Program-made: the position numbers and the translations under genes
Source of the DNA: Elephas maximus indicus
Taxonomy: Eukaryota > Chordata > Mammalia > Proboscidea > Elephantidae
DNA length: 64,000 nt
Assembly: GCF_024166365.1 (NCBI RefSeq)
Contig: NC_064838.1
Coordinates: 74,912,001-74,976,000 of the forward strand
Direction of reading: 5' to 3'
The notes under the pieces: model-generated
What the model saw: only the letters and a program-made list of their open reading frames with translations
Databases searched by the model: none
What the model was told of the DNA's origin: nothing
Shown here: piece by piece, positions 59,943 to 64,000 of the stretch
How positions within the stretch are numbered: the stretch's first letter is position 1
Layout of the letters: every line of letters starts with the position of its first letter

Positions 59943-60749
59943 GCAGGTGACCTTCGGAGCCCGATCTGGGGCAGAGCCCAGGGGGGCAGACGGCACAGAC
60001 AAGGGGCCCAGCCCTACCCCCCGAACCCATCCCGGGAGGGAGTCTAGCTGGTGGGCGCGGGCGGCGTAGCTGCGCAGCCGGTGGGAGAAGCACCCGGGAG
60101 GCAGTGACTGATCTTGGAGCGGGGAGAGCAGCATCCCAGCCGGGGAGCCGTCCCGCCGGGAGTTTGGCAGGAAGCAGGCGTGGCGCGAGAGGGGGGATCA
60201 ACTATATTTCCCTAAAGCGACCCCTTGGCGGGGCCCACACGTTCGTGCGGGGGATACCCACCCAGTGCGCGCGTGCAGTGTGGCGCACCGGAGGGAGAAG
60301 TCCCTGGGAGGAAGTGACATGTCTTGGAGCAGGGAGAGCAGCGTCCCAGCCAGGGAGCCGTCCTGCTGGGATTCTGGCGCGCATGGGCGGGGCTTGAGAG
60401 AGGGGTCCCGTTATATTCCCCTGAATAGACCCCGGGGGCGGGCCCACCCATTTGTGCGGGAGACGCGCACCCAGTTCGCGCGAGTGGTGCGGCGCACCGG
60501 AGGGAGAAATCCCCGGAAGTGACAGGTCTCTGAGCGGGGAGAGTAGCGTCCCAACCGGGGAGCTGTCCCGCCGGGATTTTGGCAGACGGGGGCGGAGCGT
60601 GAACACGGGGATCAGCTCTATATTCTGTGTTGCTACACTCCTAGCTCTCTGATCCCTCCCCCACCCTCCCCAGGCGGCTCCATTAACATCCGAATACCCT
60701 GAGCCAGGGGGAGAATTCAGATAGGGATTTGACTGCATTTTTTTTATAG
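59943..60749 (+). other. Intron-like segment of the L1 5'UTR
   Basis: This 807-bp stretch is missing, with exact ends, from the L1 at 28234-34769. Its borders read accag|gcaggtga at the left and gcattttttttatag|ctgatt at the right: a GC-AG intron with a clear pyrimidine tract (a GT donor also lies 4 bases further on). Flanking bases on both sides match between the two copies. The inference is that it can be spliced from L1 RNA. Confidence 0.6.
60078..60640 (+). repeat. ~209-bp tandem monomers in the L1 5'UTR
   Basis: Units start at 60078, 60288 and 60497 (each ccgg[t/a]gggagaa...). Each unit contains tcttggagc.gggagagcag or its equivalent, then gtccc.gccgg.gagc.gtc; anchor phrases recur at 60125, 60335 and 60540, i.e. 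periods of 210 and 205. The last unit is partial. GC- and CpG-rich, unlike the rest of the window. Confidence 0.85.
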
Positions 60750-60777
60750 CTGATTACCTGGAAAATCTAGTTTCCCA

Positions 60778-61785
60778 ATGATGGCTCGGAGACAGCAGTC
60801 CATATCAAACCACATAAAGAAACAGACCATGACAGCTTCTCCAACCCCCCAAACAAAAGAATCAAAATCTTTCCCAAATGAAGATACAATCCTGGAATTA
60901 TCAGATACAGAAGATAAGAAACTAATTTATAGAATGCTTAAAGATATCACAAATGAAATTAGGCTAACTGCAGAAAAAGCCAAGGAACACACTGATAAAA
61001 CTGTTGAAGAACTCAAAAAGATTATTCAAGAACATAGTGGAAAAATTAATAAGTTGCAAGAATCCATAGAGAGCATGTAGAAATCCAAAAGATTAACAAT
61101 AAAATTACAGAATTAGACAACGCAATAGAAAGTCAGAGGAGCAGACTTGAGCAATTAGAATGTAGACTGGGACTTCTGGAGGACCAGGGAATCAACACCA
61201 ACATAGCTGAAAAAAAATCAGATAAAAGAATTAAAAAAAATGAAGAAACCCTAAGAATCATGTGGGACTCTATCAAGAAGAATAACTTGCGAGTGATTGG
61301 AGTCCCAGAACAGGGAGGGGGGACAGAAAACACAGAGAAAATAGTTGAACTCCTGACACAAAACTTCCCTGACATCATGAAAGACAAAAGGATATCTATC
61401 CAAGATGCTCATCGAACCCCATTTAAGATTGATCCAAAAAGAAAAACACCAAGACATAATCAAACTCGCCAAAACCAAAGATAAACAGAAAATTTTAAAA
61501 GCAGCCAGGTAGAAAAGAAAGGTTTCCTTCAAGGGAGAATCAATAAGAATAAGTTCAGACTACTCAGCAGAAACCATGCAGGCAAGAAGGGAATGGGACG
61601 ACGTATTCAGAGCACTGAAGGAGAAAAACTGCCAACCAAGGATCATATATCCAGCAAAACTCTCTCTGAAATATGAAGGTGAAATTAAGATATTTACAGA
61701 TAAACACAAGTTTAGAGAATTTGCAAAAACTAAACCAAGACTGCAAGAAATGCTAAAGGAGATTGTTTGGCCGGATGACCAATAA
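60778..61785 (+). pseudogene. L1 ORF1, disrupted
   Basis: Starts MMARRQQSISNHIKKQ; the second Met corresponds to the start at 34542 of the other young L1. The first 100 codons hold the N terminus and coiled coil (KLIYRMLKDITNEIRLTAEK). A 4-base deletion just before 61072, relative to the other copy, shifts the frame into TAG at 61078. Further pieces at 61260-61484 (PEQGGGTENTEKIVELLTQN; RRM) and 61576-61785 (YPAKLSLKYEGEIKIF; C-terminal domain) are in other frames, and the stretch between has a small deletion near 61455 and a TAG near 61510. Confidence 0.9.
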
Positions 61786-62263
61786 TATCAGGTACCAGCA
61801 CAATACAAGGTCACAAAACAGACCGTCCTGATATCAACGCAACTCAAATAGGGAAAGCAGAAAAACAAATTAAGATTAATTCTAAAAAATAAATAAATAA
61901 ACAAAATAATACACACAACAGGAAATCATGGAAATCAATAGATAAACGATCACAATAATCAAAAAGAGGGACTAAATATAGGAGGCATTGAACTGCCAGA
62001 TGGAGAGTGATACAAGGCGATATAGAAGGATACAAGTTAGGTTTTTACTTAGAAAAATAGGGGTAAATAATAAGGTAACCACAAAAATGAATATCAATTC
62101 CACAACTCAAGATAAAAGCCAAGAAAAACGTAACGACTCAACTAACATAAAGTTAAACATTATGAAAATGAGGATCTCACAAGCTACTAAGAAAAACGCC
62201 TCAGCACAAAAAAAGCATGTGGAAAAATGAAATGGCCAACAACACACATGAAAAGGCATCAAA

Positions 62264-64000
62264 ATGACAGCACTAAAAACTTATTTATCTATAATTATGC
62301 TGAATGTAAATGGACTAAATGCACCAATAAAGAGACAGAGAGTCACGGACTGGATAAAGAAACACGATTCATCTATATGCTGCCTACAAGAGACACACCT
62401 TAGACTTAGAGACACAAACAAACTAAAACTCAAAGAATGGAAAAAAATATATCAAGCAAATAATAAGCAAAAAAGAAGAGGAGTAGCAATATTAATTTCT
62501 GACAAAATAGACTTTAGACTTAAATCCACCACAAAGGATAAAGAGGGATACTATATTATGATAAAAGGGACAATTGATCAGGAAGACATAACCATATTAA
62601 ATATTTACGCACCCAATGACAGGGCTGCAAGATACATAAATCAAATTTTAACAGAATTGAAAAGTGAGATAGACACCTCCACAATTATAGTAGGAGACTT
62701 CAACACACCACTTTCGGAGAAAGAACATCCAGTAAGAAGCTCAATAGAGACACGGAAGACCTACTTACAACAATCAACCAACTTGACCTCATTGACTTAT
62801 ACAGAACTCTCCACCCAACTGCTGTAAAATATACTTTCTTTTCTAGTGCACATGGAACATTTTCTAGAATAGACCACATATTAGGTCATAAAACAAATCT
62901 TGGTAGAATCCAAAACATAGAAATATTACAAAGCATCTTCTCAGACCACAAGGCAATGAAGCTAGAAATCAATAACAGAAAAACTAGGTAAAAGAAATCA
63001 AATACTTGGAAAATGAACAATACCCTCCTGAAAAAAGACTGGGTTAGAGAAGACATCAAGGAGGGAATAAGGAAATTCTTAGAAAGCAACGAGAATGAAA
63101 ATACTTCCTATCAAAACCTCTGGGACACAGCAAAAGCAGTTCTCAGAGGCCAATTTATATCAATAAATGCACACATACAAAAAGAAGAAAGAGCCAAAAT
63201 CAGAGAACTGTCCCGCCAACTTGAACAAATAGAAAGTGAGCAACAAAAGAATCCATCAGGCACCCGAAGAAAACAAATAATAAAAATTAGAGCTGAACTA
63301 AATGAATTAGAGAACAGAAAAACAATTGAAAGAATTAACAAAGCCAAAAGCTGGTTCTTTGAAAAAATTAACAAAATTGATAAACCGTTGGCTAGACTGA
63401 CTAAAGAAAAACAGGAAAGGAAACAAATAACCCGAATAAGAAACAAGAAGGACCACATCACAACAGAGCCAAATGAAGTTAAAAGAATCATTTCAGATTA
63501 CTACGTAAAATTGTACTCTAACAAATTTGAAAACCTAGAAGAAATGGATAAATTCTTAGAAAAATACTACCTACCTAAACTAACACATTCAGAAGTAGAT
63601 CAACTAAATAGACCCATAACAAAGAAAGAGATTGAAATGGTAATCAAAAAACTTCCAACAAAAAAAAGTCCTGGCCCAGACGACTTCACTGCAGAGTTCT
63701 ACCAAACCTTAAGAGAAGACTTAACACCATTACTACTGAAGGTATTTGAAAGCATAGAAAAAGACGGAATACTACCCAACTCATTCTTTGAAGCTACCAT
63801 CTCCCTGATACCAAAACCAGGTAAAGACATTACAAAAAAAGAAAATTTTAGACCTATATCCCTCATGAACATAGATGTAAAAATCCTCAACAAAATCCTA
63901 GCCAATAGAATCCAACAACACATCAAAAAAATAATTCACCCTGATCAAGTGGGATTTATACCAAGTATGCAAGGCTGGTTTAATATCAGAAAAACCATTA
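62264..64000 (+). pseudogene. L1 ORF2, 5' part, disrupted, runs off the window
   Basis: The endonuclease starts at 62264 (MTALKTYLSIIMLNVNGLNA) with LQETHL, YAPND and VGDFNTPLS. A 4-base deletion near 62722 then shifts the frame, which closes at 62827. In the original frame the domain continues (SRIDHIL, SDHKAM) to TAA at 62989-62991. An ATG at 63013, 24 bases on and in the same frame, opens a frame uninterrupted to 64000. It covers the linker and the start of the reverse transcriptase ([43 protein letters not shown]). Catalytic FADD lies outside the window. Confidence 0.92.

Larger units (their letters stand above)
59746..64000 (+). mobile_element. L1, 5'-complete, continues past the window
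   Basis: Starts with ggggcggggccaagatggcg, then a ~1.03-kb 5'UTR with tandem monomers, ORF1 from 60778, spacer, and ORF2 from 62264 running out at 64000 within the reverse transcriptase ([17 protein letters not shown]). Very similar by eye to 28234-34769 outside the extra 5'UTR segment. ORF1 and ORF2 each carry short deletions, so it is inactive. It may be the inverted 5' part of the same insertion as 57411-59738. Confidence 0.95.

Noticed and set aside
60202-60738. 178-codon minus-strand open frame and several overlapping frames in the GC-rich block 59830-60740
   Set aside because: It lies wholly in the L1 5'UTR monomers. The open frames on both strands come from GC richness, the proline/arginine/glycine-rich text has no domain, and it repeats with the monomers.

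Overview
The window is mammalian nuclear DNA and almost certainly comes from an elephant or a close afrotherian relative. Two things point there. At least 23 copies or fragments of a tRNA-type SINE with the AfroSINE layout are present (sense copies start near gagccctggtggcacagtgg and end near agtcggaatcgactcgacgg). An RTE-type LINE is present whose last ~40 bases resemble the AfroSINE tail. The family names come from my memory of these repeats, not from a database search.

Only two host genes can be supported, both olfactory receptors (ORs) of class II, family 4. A plus-strand copy (13888-14820) is full length but has one in-frame TAG. A minus-strand copy (37593-38519) is an intact 308-residue receptor. 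Each has a plausible 3' splice acceptor just upstream of its single coding exon, the usual OR layout. The window is therefore a repeat-dense piece of an OR cluster.

Layout. 1-8370: old minus-strand L1, split by an RTE insertion (876-2625). 8371-9532: ancient L1 tail and a truncated RTE. 9724-10411: antisense solo LTR. 10412-13887: mostly unassigned sequence, two SINEs and an ancient L1 piece. 13888-14820: OR pseudogene. 14821-19026: unassigned sequence, a MaLR-like LTR, nested SINEs and an ancient L1 3' end. 19072-22389: near-complete minus-strand RTE split by a SINE. 22390-28219: SINEs, MIR, a truncated L1 and a minus-strand MaLR-like element. 28234-34769: full-length young minus-strand L1 with a 14-bp target-site duplication (TSD). 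34821-37592: SINEs and unassigned sequence. 37593-38519: intact OR. 38520-47675: ancient L1, nested SINEs, a rearranged RTE, MIR, a tRNA-headed RTE-derived SINE and a MaLR-like LTR. 47676-50895: full-length plus-strand RTE with TSD. 50896-57410: SINEs, an MLT1-like LTR, MIR and a small TA-flanked inverted-repeat insert. 57411-64000: a minus-strand L1 3' half joined head-to-head to a 5'-complete plus-strand L1 that runs off the window.

The most notable signals are in the young L1s. The copy at 59746 carries an ~807-bp, GC-rich 5'UTR segment with ~209-bp tandem monomers. That segment is precisely absent from the copy at 28234-34769, and it has an intron-like AG|GC...AG boundary with a good polypyrimidine tract. 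This looks like retrotransposition of a spliced L1 RNA. The head-to-head junction at 59738/59746 fits twin priming that reached L1 nucleotide 1. Both young L1s share a TAA between the endonuclease and reverse transcriptase parts of ORF2.

Nothing here looks like a bacterial-style system, CRISPR array or host non-coding RNA gene. All other reading frames are repeat-derived or shadows.
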